A stretch of DNA of 64,000 nt from Frankia sp. AgB32 (GTDB taxonomy: Bacteria; Actinomycetota; Actinomycetes; Frankiales; Frankiaceae), in assembly GCF_023243045.1 (NCBI RefSeq), contig NZ_JALKFX010000028.1:1-64000 (forward strand), written 5' to 3'. Below the pieces are notes generated by a model. That model ran no database searches. It was not told where the DNA came from and worked only from the letters and a program-made list of their open reading frames with translations. Shown here in pieces: positions 55,315-64,000 of this stretch. Position numbers and translations under genes: made by a program. Every line of letters starts with the position of its first letter. The stretch's first letter is position 1.

Positions 55315-56045
55315 TGCAGCGCTTCGATGTCGCCCTGTGTTCCCCGCACCAGCCTGGCGGCCGGCTCCGCCTCGGTGGGCCCCAGCCCGAACGAGGGGCA
55401 CAGCCGGGCCAGCGCGCAGGCGCCGCAGGCCGGCCGGCGCGCGTGGCAGTATCGCCGACCGTGAAAGATCATCCGATCGGACGCGACGGTCCAGTCCCGG
55501 CGCTCGATCAGCGCGGCCAGGTCCGCCTCGACCCGGACCGGGTCGGTCTGCTCGGTCAGCCCGAAGCGGCGGGACAGTCGCCCGACGTGGGTGTCGACGG
55601 TGATCCCGGGGGTGTCGAACGCGTGTCCGAGCACGACGTTGGCCGTCTTGCGGCCGACGCCGGGCAGCGTGACCAGCTCGGCGAGGGAGCGGGGCACCTC
55701 GCCGCCGAAGCGTTCGGTGAGCGCCGTGCCGATCCCGATCAGGGAGTTCGCCTTCGCCCGGAAGAAGCCGGTGGGGCGCAGGGTCTCCTCCAGCTCCGCC
55801 CGGTCGGCGCCCGCGTAGTCGGCGGCCGTCCGGTAGCGGCCGAAGACTCCTGGAGTGACCTCGTTGACCTTCTTGTCGGTGCACTGGGCGGAGAGCACGG
55901 TGGCGACCAGCAGCTCGAGGGCGTTGTCGAAGTGCAATGCGATGCGGGCGTCCGGGTGGATCTCGCCCAGCAGCCGAACGATTCGCCGGGCCCGCCGGGT
56001 CCGCGCGAGCGGCGTCTCGGTTGCGGCGTCGACGGCGGCGGGCAT
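55311..56045 (-). CDS. nth: Endonuclease III
   Basis: 244 residues, ATG at 56045. Base-excision repair glycosylase/AP lyase for oxidised pyrimidines. Helix-hairpin-helix with catalytic Lys ([14 protein letters not shown]), catalytic Asp ([15 protein letters not shown]), and the 4Fe-4S loop [17 protein letters not shown] with C-x6-C-x2-C-x5-C spacing. [20 protein letters not shown] is the usual N-terminal signature. Confidence 0.96.
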   Translation of the reverse strand: MPAAVDAATETPLARTRRARRIVRLLGEIHPDARIALHFDNALELLVATVLSAQCTDKKVNEVTPGVFGRYRTAADYAGADRAELEETLRPTGFFRAKANSLIGIGTALTERFGGEVPRSLAELVTLPGVGRKTANVVLGHAFDTPGITVDTHVGRLSRRFGLTEQTDPVRVEADLAALIERRDWTVASDRMIFHGRRYCHARRPACGACALARLCPSFGLGPTEAEPAARLVRGTQGDIEALQ

Positions 56046-56200
56046 GTCTGGCAGCGTATCCGGCCCCTCGACCGGCCGGGCCCGCCATGGTCGTCGACGC
56101 CCGCCGGGGGTGGCCGCCGGTGCCTCACCGCCCACCGGACACGCGACACGCCCACCCCCGGTGCGGCCCGCGGCCGATCGTCAGCGACCATGGGGGGGTC

Positions 56201-56437
56201 ATGTTTGCCATTGCAGCGGTCTGCTTTCCTCTCCTGCTTCTCGGTCTTCTGCTGGCGATGGAACGGGTGGAACGTCCGTTGAACGCCGCCGACACCGGCA
56301 AGGGACTCGAGGGCTTCCTGGACAACGCTCAGCCGGACGAGGTCGACACTCTGGCCAACCAGGGTCTGCCGGCGGCGCTGGAGCGATACCGGCGCCGGCT
56401 ACGCCGACCGCCACCCGGCAAGCATCGGGCGGTCTGA
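56201..56437 (+). CDS. Small membrane protein (Rv3675-like position)
   Basis: 78 residues, ATG at 56201. One membrane helix (FAIAAVCFPLLLLGLLLAME) followed by a charged cytoplasmic part (GLEGFLDNAQPDEVDTLANQ). It lies divergent from nth and upstream of crp, like Rv3675. Its TGA stop lies in the first unit of a 17-bp tandem repeat. Function unknown. Confidence 0.7.
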   Translation: MFAIAAVCFPLLLLGLLLAMERVERPLNAADTGKGLEGFLDNAQPDEVDTLANQGLPAALERYRRRLRRPPPGKHRAV

Positions 56438-56506
56438 GTTGTCGGGCGGTCTGAGTTGTCACGCGGTCTGAGTTGTCAGGCGGTCTGAGTTGTCAGGCGG
56501 TCTGAC
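56430..56506. repeat. 17-bp tandem repeat spanning a stop codon
   Basis: Unit CGGTCTGAGTTGTCAGG, four copies from 56430 to 56497 plus nine bases, with one or two changes per copy. The first copy contains the TGA stop of the small membrane gene. Because 17 is not a multiple of 3, the TGA recurs in all three frames. Confidence 0.92.
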
Positions 56507-57020
56507 CGGCGTGCGGGTCCGACGGGCGGCCTCCCTTGCCATATCACATGGATCGCGACATACCGGGCTAATCGGGCCAGGCCCGGATGGGCATCGAGTG
56601 ACCTCGCTTCCAGATGTGCCCTCGGTGTCGCCGACGCTGCCGCGGCCAGCTCGGACCCTGTCCGCGGACCCCCTTCCGGCGGTACGGGAGGTCCATGGCC
56701 GTCCGGGCCGCACCGCCCGCGCGGCGGATCGTCCTGCCTGTGGCCAGTCGGACCGTCCGATGGCGGCGGGGGACGATCGGGCCGGGGCCGCTTGGGACGA
56801 TCGACCTGTCGGGACCCGGCCCGTCCGGGCGGCGGCGCGCTCGTCTCCCCGGGCCGGGTGTCCCGAACCGGGCAGGAAACACCCGGACGTGTCATCCAAA
56901 AGTGCCTGATCAGCCGACGAGCTTGACAATAGGTGCATGGTCGGTTGCAGCGTGTGTATGTCGGCGGGGTAATTTGAGGTGTAGGGGTCCCTGCTCGTGC
57001 CCTCCACCCTCACTCCTGGC
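56507..57020. other. Intergenic region upstream of crp
   Basis: Long crp leader. TTGACA at 56923-56928 is a consensus -35 hexamer, but no good -10 box stands 16-18 bp downstream. No gene recognised; open frames on both strands are low complexity. Confidence 0.4.
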
Positions 57021-57722
57021 ATGCTCAGGACCGTGGAGGATCTGCTTGCCCGCGTACCGCTGTTCGTGGGGCTGTCCGAGCAGGACCGGCTGGCCCTCTC
57101 CGACCACCTTGATCGGCAGGATGTCACTCGTGGTGACGTGCTGTTCCGAGAGGGAGACGTCGGTGATCGGGTCTTCGTGGTCCTGTCCGGAAAGGTGAAG
57201 ATAGGGCGTCAGTCTGCCGACGGGCGGGAGAACCTGCTGTCCGTCATGGGTCCCGGTGACCTGTTTGGCGAGCTTTCCTTGTTCGACCCCGGCCCACGTA
57301 CGGCCACAGCCACCGCCGTCACCGACGCCTCACTGTTGTCACTCGAACACACCGCACTGCGCCCATGGCTGCGTTCCCGCCCCGAGGCGGGCGCGATGCT
57401 GCTGCGGGTGCTGGCCCGCCGCCTGCGTCGCACCAACGACAACGTCGCGGACATGGTGTTCACCGATGTTCCCGGCCGGGTGGCCAAGGCGCTGCTCGAC
57501 CTCGCGGAACGCTTCGGTGAGCCGGCGCAGCCCGGAAACGAGGCCGCCGGTGTCCGGGTCGAACACGGCCTGACCCAGGAGGAGCTGGCCCAGCTCGTCG
57601 GCGCCTCCCGGGAGACGGTGAACAAGGCGCTCGCCGACTTCGCCACCCGCGGCTGGCTGCGACTGGACTCCCGCGCCGTGGTGCTGCTCGACCGAGAACG
57701 CCTGTCCCGCCGGGCCCGCTAG
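57021..57722 (+). CDS. crp: Crp/Fnr-family cAMP-responsive regulator
   Basis: 233 residues from ATG at 57021; GTG at 57033 fits the family N-terminus equally and GTG at 56997 is open. Very close to mycobacterial CRP (Rv3676): RENLLSVMGPGDLFGELSLF with the cyclic-nucleotide Glu, DPGPRTATATAVTDASLL, RVLARRLRRTNDNVADMVFT, DVPGRVAKALLDLAERFG and the recognition helix LTQEELAQLVGASRETVNKA. The Phe-Gly-Glu-Leu-Ser pocket suggests cAMP binding. Convergent with the cyclase gene. Confidence 0.95.
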   Translation: MLRTVEDLLARVPLFVGLSEQDRLALSDHLDRQDVTRGDVLFREGDVGDRVFVVLSGKVKIGRQSADGRENLLSVMGPGDLFGELSLFDPGPRTATATAVTDASLLSLEHTALRPWLRSRPEAGAMLLRVLARRLRRTNDNVADMVFTDVPGRVAKALLDLAERFGEPAQPGNEAAGVRVEHGLTQEELAQLVGASRETVNKALADFATRGWLRLDSRAVVLLDRERLSRRAR

Positions 57723-57921
57723 GCGCTTTCCTGGGGATCTTGGCGGTTCGGTGGCGCTCTCGACTCCGGCGCTGGCCGCCAGGGCCTCATCGGCGCGACC
57801 GGTTGCTCTGGCGGTTCCGGCGTCCGGTAGCGCGGCCGGGCCCGACCCTCCCGCTGGAGAGAGCCGGGCTGGTGGGGATAGTCGGGCGGGGGCGGTCGCC
57901 GTGGGTTCTGACGGCTGACGG

Positions 57922-60900
57922 TCACCCGGCCGCGCCTGCGAACCCCCGTGTCGTGCTCGCTGTTTCGGCGGTCCCCGTCCCGTGCGGGGCGTCCGCGCCC
58001 ACGCCGCCGCTGCCGACCTGCCGTGATTGATCCAGCTCCTCCGTCGCGGCCGGTCGGTGCGGCGCGGCCGCGCCGCCGTCGGCTGGCCCGTCGTCGTCGC
58101 CCGCGGGCGTACCGGACGTCGCCGCACCGCCGCTGGGCGGCAGACCGGCGAGCAGCCGGCGGGTCTGCGGCGCCTCGCTGACGGCGTCGGTGGCGGTCGC
58201 CGCGGCCAGCGCCCGCAGGTAGGCCCGCCGACCGCCCTCGAGATCGCCGCAGGCCACCAGCGCCGTGCCGAGCGCCCGCCAGCCCAGCACCTGGGCGCGG
58301 ACATCCTCAGCGTCGACCGCGACGGCGCGCCGGGCGACCTCCAGCGCCTCGGCCGGCTGGCCGGCGTCCAGCAGGATGCCGGCCAGGTGCGCGTAGGCCT
58401 GCCGACGGGGGAACATCAACGTCGCCGGTTCGCTCGCGGACAGCGCCTCCCGCAGCAGGTCCCCGGCGTCATCGAGCCGGCCGCGGGCCCGCGCGATCTG
58501 CGCGACCAGCACCTTCGCCCCGAGCTGGGCGTGTGGGCGAAGTTCCAGGTGCTCCAGATCGCTGAGCGCGATCTCGGCGGCCTCGGCGGCCCGGTCGACC
58601 TCGTCGGCATCGAGCAGGGTGAGCCCGAGCAGCACCTGGGCCAGCGCACCCACCACGACGTGACCGCGACTCGCCGCCTGCTCACAGGCCTCGGCCAGAT
58701 AGCGGGCCCCGCGGGCCGGTTGCCCGGCGCCGCGGGCGGCAAGCCCGCGGGCGACGAGCACCAGGACCGATCCCCAGGTGTCCCCGGATGCCTCGAACAG
58801 CTCGGTGGCTCGCTGACTGTGGGACTCGGCCGTGGCGATGTCACCCAGCTCCGCCGCGGCGATCGCGTCGATCGTCAGGCAGACCGCCATGCCCCACTGC
58901 TCACCCACCGAACCGGCGAGTTCGATCAGCTCGCGGGTGAGCTTGCGGGCGCGGGTGAGCTGGCCGGACAGCAGCAGCACCAGCCCCTCGGTGCCGCGGC
59001 ACCAGCCCAGCCCGCCGGTGTCCTCCAGCCGCTCGAAGACCGCGGAGGCCTCGCGCAGCCTTCGCTCGGCCTGCGGGTAGTCCCCGCGGGTGGTGGCGCT
59101 CCAGGCCAGATGCTGCAGTGCCCAGCCGACGCCGCGCGGGTCGTCGACCTGACGCGCGATCGTCAGCGCCTCGCGGTAGCGGTCCTCGGCGGCGCTGATC
59201 CGCCCGGCGTTGTACTCCAGCATGCCGAGCCGGCGCAGCGCTGCGGCCGTCGCCCGGTCGTCCCCGGCCTTGCTGGCCGATTCCAGCGCGGTGAGCAGGC
59301 ACTGCGCCGCCTCCTCCGGCCGGCCCTGCTTCTGCCGCAGCTCGCCGAGCACGGAAAAGGCGGCGGCGCGCCGCGCCGGGGTGTCCGAGCGCAGCGCCGG
59401 GCGCAGCGTGCGCTCGGCCTCGTCGAGCTGGCGCAGCGCGACGAGCGCCTCGGCGTGCAGGACCCGGACGACGTTGTCCTCCCGGTCGTCGATCACGCCG
59501 CGGCCCAGCCGGCGCGCGTGGCCGAGCAGTTCGGCCGCGGCCCGGTGGTCGTCCCGGGCCAGCGCGGCGCGGCCCAGCCGGACATGCGCATGGAAACCGG
59601 ACATCCGCGACGCCCACGCCGGATCTCCCGGCGGCAGGCTCATCGACGCGGCCAGGTCGTACGCCCGCAGGGCATGGTTGGCCACGAACGTCGACACGGA
59701 CCGCGAGGAGCCGATCATCGCCGTGACGCCCCAGCGCGCCGCGGTGGCATGCCGGCGGGCCCGCTCCACCTTTGGCAGCCCGGCGTAGGCGACGTCGCGG
59801 GCCATCGGATGCACGAAGCGCCAGCGGGTCTCGCTCGCCCGCGGTGGACGGACGAGCTGGCGCTCGGTCAGCACGTCCAGCGCCCGGGTCACCTCGTCGG
59901 CGGGCCGCTCGTCGACCATCGGCAGCGCCTCCGCCGGGAAGCGCCGGCCGAGTATGGCGGCGGCCCGCAGCACCGCCTTGGCGGCCGGGTCGAGATCGTC
60001 GATGCGGGCGGCGAGCACGGACTGGACGCCAGCGGGCAGCGGGGTGTCGGCCAGTGCCCCGTCGAGCACCAGTTCCGCGTGCTCGCCGTCGCCGTCCCCG
60101 CGGGTCGGGTGCAGCAACCGGCGGTCGATGAGCAGGTTGAGCAGCTCGACGAGAAAGAACGGGTTGCCGTGCACCCGGGCGAGCAGGTCGGTTCGGGTGC
60201 TCGGTTCCAGGGTCCGGCCGCGCAGGTGGCTCTGCAGCAGCAGGCCGGACGCCTCGATGCCCAGCGGCTGCAGATCGATGCGGTGCACGTTGGGCAGGCG
60301 GGTCAGCCGGGGGCCGGCCCGGTCGAGCAGCACGAGCAGCACCGGCCCGGACAGCAGCGACGCCAACCTGTTCATCGCGTCGCTGAGCTGGCTGGTGGCC
60401 CATTCCAGGTCATCGATCACCACCAGGACGGGGTTGTCCCGTGCCATCGCGCTCAGCAGCAGCGCGACCGACCCCACGGTCGCCTCGATGGCGCGCTGCT
60501 CGGCCTCCTCCACGTGCGAGGCGCGGGCCGCCGGGTCACCCGGGGCGGCGGCGGCAATGCCGGCGGAACGTCGGTCGATCGGCACCCCGAGCAGGGCCAG
60601 CAGCCGGTCCGCGATGCCGGCGGGCAGCCGCGCGCCGGTCTGCGGATGGGCCAGCTTCGCCACGGTGCCCCGGACCCGGTCGGCCACCCGGTCCAGCGAG
60701 TCGCCGTCGGTGATCCGGCAGGCGTTGCGGACCACGTCGACGAGCGGGGCGAGGCCGCGGCCGTCGCCGTGGCGGACCGTGCGGCCCCAGAGCACCACCG
60801 CGTCCGGCACCCGCACCGCCTGGTCGGCGAGCTCGCTGGCGAGGCGGGTCTTGCCGATGCCCGCCTCGCCGACGAGCAGCGCGACCTGGGGCGCCCGCCT

Positions 60901-61689
60901 GGTCACGACCTCGTCGAACAGCGCCCGCAGCGTGGCCAGCTCCGCGTCGCGGCCGAGGAACGGCGCGTCGTCGGCCAGGCCGGGCCGGGCGACGTTGGAC
61001 GGTCGCAGGCTGATCAGCTCGTAGGCGGGCACCGGTTCCCGCTTGCCCTTCAGCGAGAGATCGGCCAGCTCCCGCCAGCTCGCCACCGTCCTGGTCGCGA
61101 GGACGGTGTCCCGACCGGCGTACACCGTGCCGATCGAGGCGGCGGCCGACAGCCTGGCCGCGGTGTTCACCGTGTCGCCGATGACGGTGTAGGACAGCGC
61201 CGCCTGGACACCGGCGAGGACCTCGCCGGTGTTGATCCCGACGCGCAGGCCCAGGCGCCCCTCGGCGCTGTCGCCCGCGGTCTCGTGGACCAGCCGGCGG
61301 ACGGTCTCCTGCATGGCGGCGGCGGCGCGCACGGCGCGCTCCGGGTCGTCCTCGTGGGCGGTCGGCGCGCCGAACACCGCCATGATGCCGTCGCCGGTGA
61401 GGTTGTCGACGCGACCGCCGACCTCCTCGATCTCGCGGGCGAGCGCGGCGAGCACCCGGTCGGTCATCTCGCCGACGCGCTCGGGATCACGGTCGTCGGC
61501 CCAGCCGGTGAAGTCGGACAGGTCACCGAACAACACGGTGACGACGCGGCGCTCCGGCACGTCGGACGCCGACGCCTCGGCGGAGCTGAACTCCAGGCCG
61601 CAGTGATAGCAGAACCGACCGCCGGGAACGGCTGCGGAGCCGCAGCGGGGACAGTTCAGCGGGCCGGTCTGCGGCGCCGTGATCACCAT
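57922..61689 (-). CDS. Class III nucleotide cyclase with zinc ribbon, AAA/STAND ATPase and TPR domains
   Basis: 1,255 residues, ATG at 61689. Domain order: zinc ribbon with Cys13/16/27/30; class III cyclase at about 45-225 with metal ligands Asp56 (FGDLSDFTGW) and Asp100 (GDGIMAVFGAP), and transition-state Asn175/Arg179 (GDTVNTAARL); ATPase with FLGRDAELATLRALF, Walker A VGEAGIGKTRLA and Walker B-like VLVVIDDLEW; then long TPR-like repeats to about 1180. Asn96 occupies the position of the purine-specifying Lys. It presumably senses a protein or metabolite through the ATPase/TPR half and makes cAMP or a related nucleotide. Placed tail to tail with crp. Confidence 0.9.
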   Translation of the reverse strand: MVITAPQTGPLNCPRCGSAAVPGGRFCYHCGLEFSSAEASASDVPERRVVTVLFGDLSDFTGWADDRDPERVGEMTDRVLAALAREIEEVGGRVDNLTGDGIMAVFGAPTAHEDDPERAVRAAAAMQETVRRLVHETAGDSAEGRLGLRVGINTGEVLAGVQAALSYTVIGDTVNTAARLSAAASIGTVYAGRDTVLATRTVASWRELADLSLKGKREPVPAYELISLRPSNVARPGLADDAPFLGRDAELATLRALFDEVVTRRAPQVALLVGEAGIGKTRLASELADQAVRVPDAVVLWGRTVRHGDGRGLAPLVDVVRNACRITDGDSLDRVADRVRGTVAKLAHPQTGARLPAGIADRLLALLGVPIDRRSAGIAAAAPGDPAARASHVEEAEQRAIEATVGSVALLLSAMARDNPVLVVIDDLEWATSQLSDAMNRLASLLSGPVLLVLLDRAGPRLTRLPNVHRIDLQPLGIEASGLLLQSHLRGRTLEPSTRTDLLARVHGNPFFLVELLNLLIDRRLLHPTRGDGDGEHAELVLDGALADTPLPAGVQSVLAARIDDLDPAAKAVLRAAAILGRRFPAEALPMVDERPADEVTRALDVLTERQLVRPPRASETRWRFVHPMARDVAYAGLPKVERARRHATAARWGVTAMIGSSRSVSTFVANHALRAYDLAASMSLPPGDPAWASRMSGFHAHVRLGRAALARDDHRAAAELLGHARRLGRGVIDDREDNVVRVLHAEALVALRQLDEAERTLRPALRSDTPARRAAAFSVLGELRQKQGRPEEAAQCLLTALESASKAGDDRATAAALRRLGMLEYNAGRISAAEDRYREALTIARQVDDPRGVGWALQHLAWSATTRGDYPQAERRLREASAVFERLEDTGGLGWCRGTEGLVLLLSGQLTRARKLTRELIELAGSVGEQWGMAVCLTIDAIAAAELGDIATAESHSQRATELFEASGDTWGSVLVLVARGLAARGAGQPARGARYLAEACEQAASRGHVVVGALAQVLLGLTLLDADEVDRAAEAAEIALSDLEHLELRPHAQLGAKVLVAQIARARGRLDDAGDLLREALSASEPATLMFPRRQAYAHLAGILLDAGQPAEALEVARRAVAVDAEDVRAQVLGWRALGTALVACGDLEGGRRAYLRALAAATATDAVSEAPQTRRLLAGLPPSGGAATSGTPAGDDDGPADGGAAAPHRPAATEELDQSRQVGSGGVGADAPHGTGTAETASTTRGFAGAAG

Positions 61690-62165
61690 GGCCGCGGCCT
61701 GGTCGGTGTGAGTCTCGCGGGCACCCTCATACGCGGGCCTCCCGGGGTAGGGGACGGTGCCGGAGCCGTCGGCGGGCCGAGAGCCGGCCCGGTCCGGTCA
61801 CGCTGTCTCCGGCTGGTCGAAGTCGTCTTCCTGCACACGAGCGGTTCCCTCCACGCTCGAGCTTAGTGGCCTGGGTCTCGTTTCCCGGCTGCTGTGAAGT
61901 CGGATGACCGACCGCGGCCCGGGCGGCGCCACGGGTGGTATCGGACGGTGGGGGAGGCCGCCAAGGTGACTCCGGCAGGCACGATCGGGCACTGCCCGGC
62001 AGCAGCCGCCATCGCGGCTGGCAGCGCAGGTCACAGGCCCGCTGGCCGTGGGCGCGGGGTGTTGCTGGGGCGGCGCGATGCCGAGCTGGCCGGCGGGTGT
62101 CCGGCCGGATCCGGTCCCCGCGAGGTATGCCGACGGTGGCAGCCAGCACAAAGTGCCTGGCCCTT
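61690..62165. other. Intergenic region upstream of the cyclase
   Basis: No gene supported. Presumably carries the promoter of the leftward cyclase gene. GCCCT-TTC-AGGGC at 62160-62172 is a small hairpin at the end of the MBL gene. Confidence 0.4.
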
Positions 62166-62981
62166 TCAGGGCATGTCCGGCTGGGTGGCCAGGTAGTCCA
62201 ACTGGGCCCGCACGGAGAGTTCGGCCGCCGGCCACAGGGCCCGGTCGACCTCCGCGTACACCCGGCGGACCACCTCCGCGGGATCCGCAGCGGCGGCGGT
62301 CGTCCCCAGCTCGGAGAGGGCGTCGCGAACCTGCGCCAGGCGGGCCGCCCGATGCTCGAGGTAGAGCTGCGCGGCGGCGCCGGCGGCCGGCAGCTCCGGC
62401 CCGTGTCCCGGCAGGACCGTGGTCTCGCCGAGCTCCCGCAACAGCCGGAGGCTGTCGAGGTAGTCCGCGAGCCGGCCGTCCGGATGGGCGACGACGGTGG
62501 TGCCCCGACCGAGGACGGTGTCTCCGGTCAGCACCGCGGGTCCCGTGCCCACCCCGGCCGTCGCGTCCCGTTCGTCCCCGGCCAGCAGGAACGACAGCGA
62601 GTCCGACGTGTGCCCGGGAGTGGGCAGGACCCGCAGTTCCACGCCGAGCAGCGCGAGCACGTCGCCGGCGGCGAGTCCCGCCGAGCCGAGACGGTGCGCC
62701 GGGTCCAGGGCGCGCACCGGGGCGCCGGTGAGCTGGTGCAGGCTGGCGGCGCCCGCGCTGTGATCGGGATGGCCGTGGGTGAGCAGGATCAGCTCGACCG
62801 GTCCGGCGGCCGCGGTGGCGGCGAGATGTCCCGGGTCGTCCGGGCCGGGATCCACCACGATGCAGCCGGGCTCGCCGGGGGCGCGCAGCAGCCAGGTGTT
62901 CGTACCCTCCAGGGTCATCGGTCCCGGGTTCGGCGCCAGCAGGACGGCGGCCAGCGCGGTGACCTGCCGCGGCGTCGTCAT
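62166..62981 (-). CDS. MBL-fold metallo-hydrolase (Rv3677c-like)
   Basis: 271 residues. The metal-binding motif THGHPDHSAGA is present (HxHxDH), with PTPGHTSDSLSFLL, LTGDTVLGRG and LPGHGPELP supplying the remaining ligands, and a C-terminal helical LACTB2-like tail. LACTB2-type enzymes are RNases or thioesterases in other organisms; the substrate is not known here. Six bases from the Nudix gene, so probably an operon. Confidence 0.92.
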   Translation of the reverse strand: MTTPRQVTALAAVLLAPNPGPMTLEGTNTWLLRAPGEPGCIVVDPGPDDPGHLAATAAAGPVELILLTHGHPDHSAGAASLHQLTGAPVRALDPAHRLGSAGLAAGDVLALLGVELRVLPTPGHTSDSLSFLLAGDERDATAGVGTGPAVLTGDTVLGRGTTVVAHPDGRLADYLDSLRLLRELGETTVLPGHGPELPAAGAAAQLYLEHRAARLAQVRDALSELGTTAAAADPAEVVRRVYAEVDRALWPAAELSVRAQLDYLATQPDMP

Positions 62982-62987
62982 CGCGGG

Positions 62988-63986
62988 CTACGCGGGCTCG
63001 TCGGCGGGCGCGGCGCCCGCGCCGGTCGGGTTCTCGTACGCCTCGTCGTGCGGCAGCAGCCGGTGCGCCTCGTCCCCACTAATCATGATCCTCGGGATGA
63101 TCGGCGACAGGTCACGCCCGTGCGCGGCCGCCAGCACCGACGCGACGTCGTCGTGCTCACTGAGCTCGGCGAGCGTGAAGGCGGTCGGCCGCAGCATCTG
63201 CATCGTGCCCGCGTCATGGCGTTCGAGCGCGTGGGCTGGCCGGATCCACTCCATCGAGGAGGCCTCCCGGTTCGGCTGACCCGGGGTCTGCCCGGCCGGC
63301 AGCGCCGCGACGAAGAACCGGGCGTCGTACCGGCGCGGTTCGATCTCCGGGGTGATCCAGCGGGCCCATGGCGCGAGCAGGTCGCCGCGCAGGGCCAGGC
63401 CGTGTTCCCGGAGCAGGTCGCTCAGCGCGAGCTCGTGGCTCTCCAGCGCGACCCGGGCGGCGACGCGCACCGCCAGTTCGCGCAACCGCGCACCGGGCTC
63501 GTCCCGACCGTCCGGAACGTCCTGGCCGCCCGCTCCGGCGGGGTACGTCGCCGGCCCGGCCAGCAGGACCCCGCACTCCTCGAACGTCTCGCGGACCGCC
63601 GCGCACACCAGCGCCTGCGCCAGCGCGGGGTCGGCGGCCAGGACACGCAGCGCGTCGTCGGCCGGCGGGCCGGCCCAGGGCAGGTCCGGCCCCAGATCGG
63701 TCGGATCCACCCGGCCGCCGGGGAAGGCGTACATCCCGCCGGCGAAGTCCATGCCCGCGGCCCGCCGCAACAGGTACGCCTCGACACCGCGCCCGCCGGG
63801 CGCGTCGCGCAGCAGCACGACCGTGGCCGCGTCGCGCACGGCCGTGGGCCGGGGCGCATCGGGCGCCCGGTCGCTGCCGCTGCCGCCGGCGTCGGCGCCG
63901 GCGCGGCCGACCAGGGCCATCGGGTGCCGCGGGCGGGCGGACAGCGTGGCTCGGTGCTCGGCAGGTCCAGCCCTGTGGTCGGCCAT
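62988..63986 (-). CDS. Nudix hydrolase (RNA-associated NUDT19-like family)
   Basis: 332 residues from the ATG at 63986 at the window's right edge (ATG at 63920 is an alternative). Core: [33 protein letters not shown], a 45-residue insert, then the Nudix box end AAVRETFEECGVLLAG, and PWARWITPEIEPRRYDARFF. The insert splitting the Nudix box is a feature of NUDT19-type proteins, which include CoA diphosphatases. Coupled to the MBL gene. Confidence 0.88.
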   Translation of the reverse strand: MADHRAGPAEHRATLSARPRHPMALVGRAGADAGGSGSDRAPDAPRPTAVRDAATVVLLRDAPGGRGVEAYLLRRAAGMDFAGGMYAFPGGRVDPTDLGPDLPWAGPPADDALRVLAADPALAQALVCAAVRETFEECGVLLAGPATYPAGAGGQDVPDGRDEPGARLRELAVRVAARVALESHELALSDLLREHGLALRGDLLAPWARWITPEIEPRRYDARFFVAALPAGQTPGQPNREASSMEWIRPAHALERHDAGTMQMLRPTAFTLAELSEHDDVASVLAAAHGRDLSPIIPRIMISGDEAHRLLPHDEAYENPTGAGAAPADEPA

Positions 63987-64000
63987 GGCCCCGATGCTAG

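Noticed and set aside
56923-56945. TTGACA as a complete crp promoter
   Set aside because: The -35 box is perfect, but no acceptable -10 hexamer stands at 16-18 bp.
58027-61866. 1,279-codon frame antisense to the cyclase
   Set aside because: Shadow of the cyclase gene in the complementary phase; composition is an artefact of codon bias.

Overview
The window is high-GC actinobacterial DNA: almost every codon ends in G or C, GTG and TTG starts are common, and neighbouring genes are tightly coupled through ATGA, GTGA and TGATG overlaps. Gene content and order suggest Frankia or a close relative. This is an inference from the families present (sporangial-type sigma factor, XRE/DUF5753 regulator, Bpa, SigE-type locus) and from synteny recalled with Mycobacterium tuberculosis Rv3609c-Rv3628 and Rv3644c-Rv3677c; no search was run.

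Layout. 0-8 kb is an accessory-looking stretch: an XRE/MmyB regulator, an FDXHR-type zinc-finger ORF, a lone asparagine-synthase-like amidotransferase domain, two small membrane proteins, and a SigE-type sigma factor abutting a large one-pass membrane protein. 7.4-18.2 kb holds a nitroreductase, a quinone oxidoreductase, the proteasome activator bpa, the tldD/tldE metalloprotease pair, a small ORF plus XRE/DUF5753 regulator, a HAD phosphatase and hisE-hisG. 18.2-27.1 kb is a leftward folate/protease/purine/cell-wall cluster (dacB, DUF2342 metalloprotease, tilS-hpt fusion, ftsH, folE) with ppa divergent. 27.1-41 kb holds tRNA-Thr(CGU), a response regulator, a PSP1 protein, holB, an MFS-thymidylate kinase fusion, topA, hppA and an anti-sigma/STAS pair.

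41-51 kb holds a YprA-type helicase and a tad pilus-type operon (ssd, tadA, fused tadB/tadC, a DUF4244 pilin, two TadE-like proteins). 51-64 kb matches the mycobacterial ephE-marP-nudix-nth-crp-MBL region, with a cupredoxin lipoprotein inserted and a 1,255-residue class III nucleotide cyclase placed convergently next to crp.

Themes. (1) Gene fusion: tilS-hpt (which keeps a strong internal ribosome site and start for hpt), MFS-tmk and tadB-tadC. (2) Signalling pairs: sigma/membrane partner, STAS/HATPase, Crp/cyclase. (3) Short tandem repeats of 15-18 bp that span or start at the stop codon of at least four unrelated genes (a quinone oxidoreductase, hisG, MFS-tmk, an Rv3675-like gene), plus in-frame repeats inside many coding regions. 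I regard theme 3 and the altered active-site residues of the cyclase and thymidylate kinase as the observations most worth checking. I saw no insertion sequence, CRISPR array, prophage module or replication origin.
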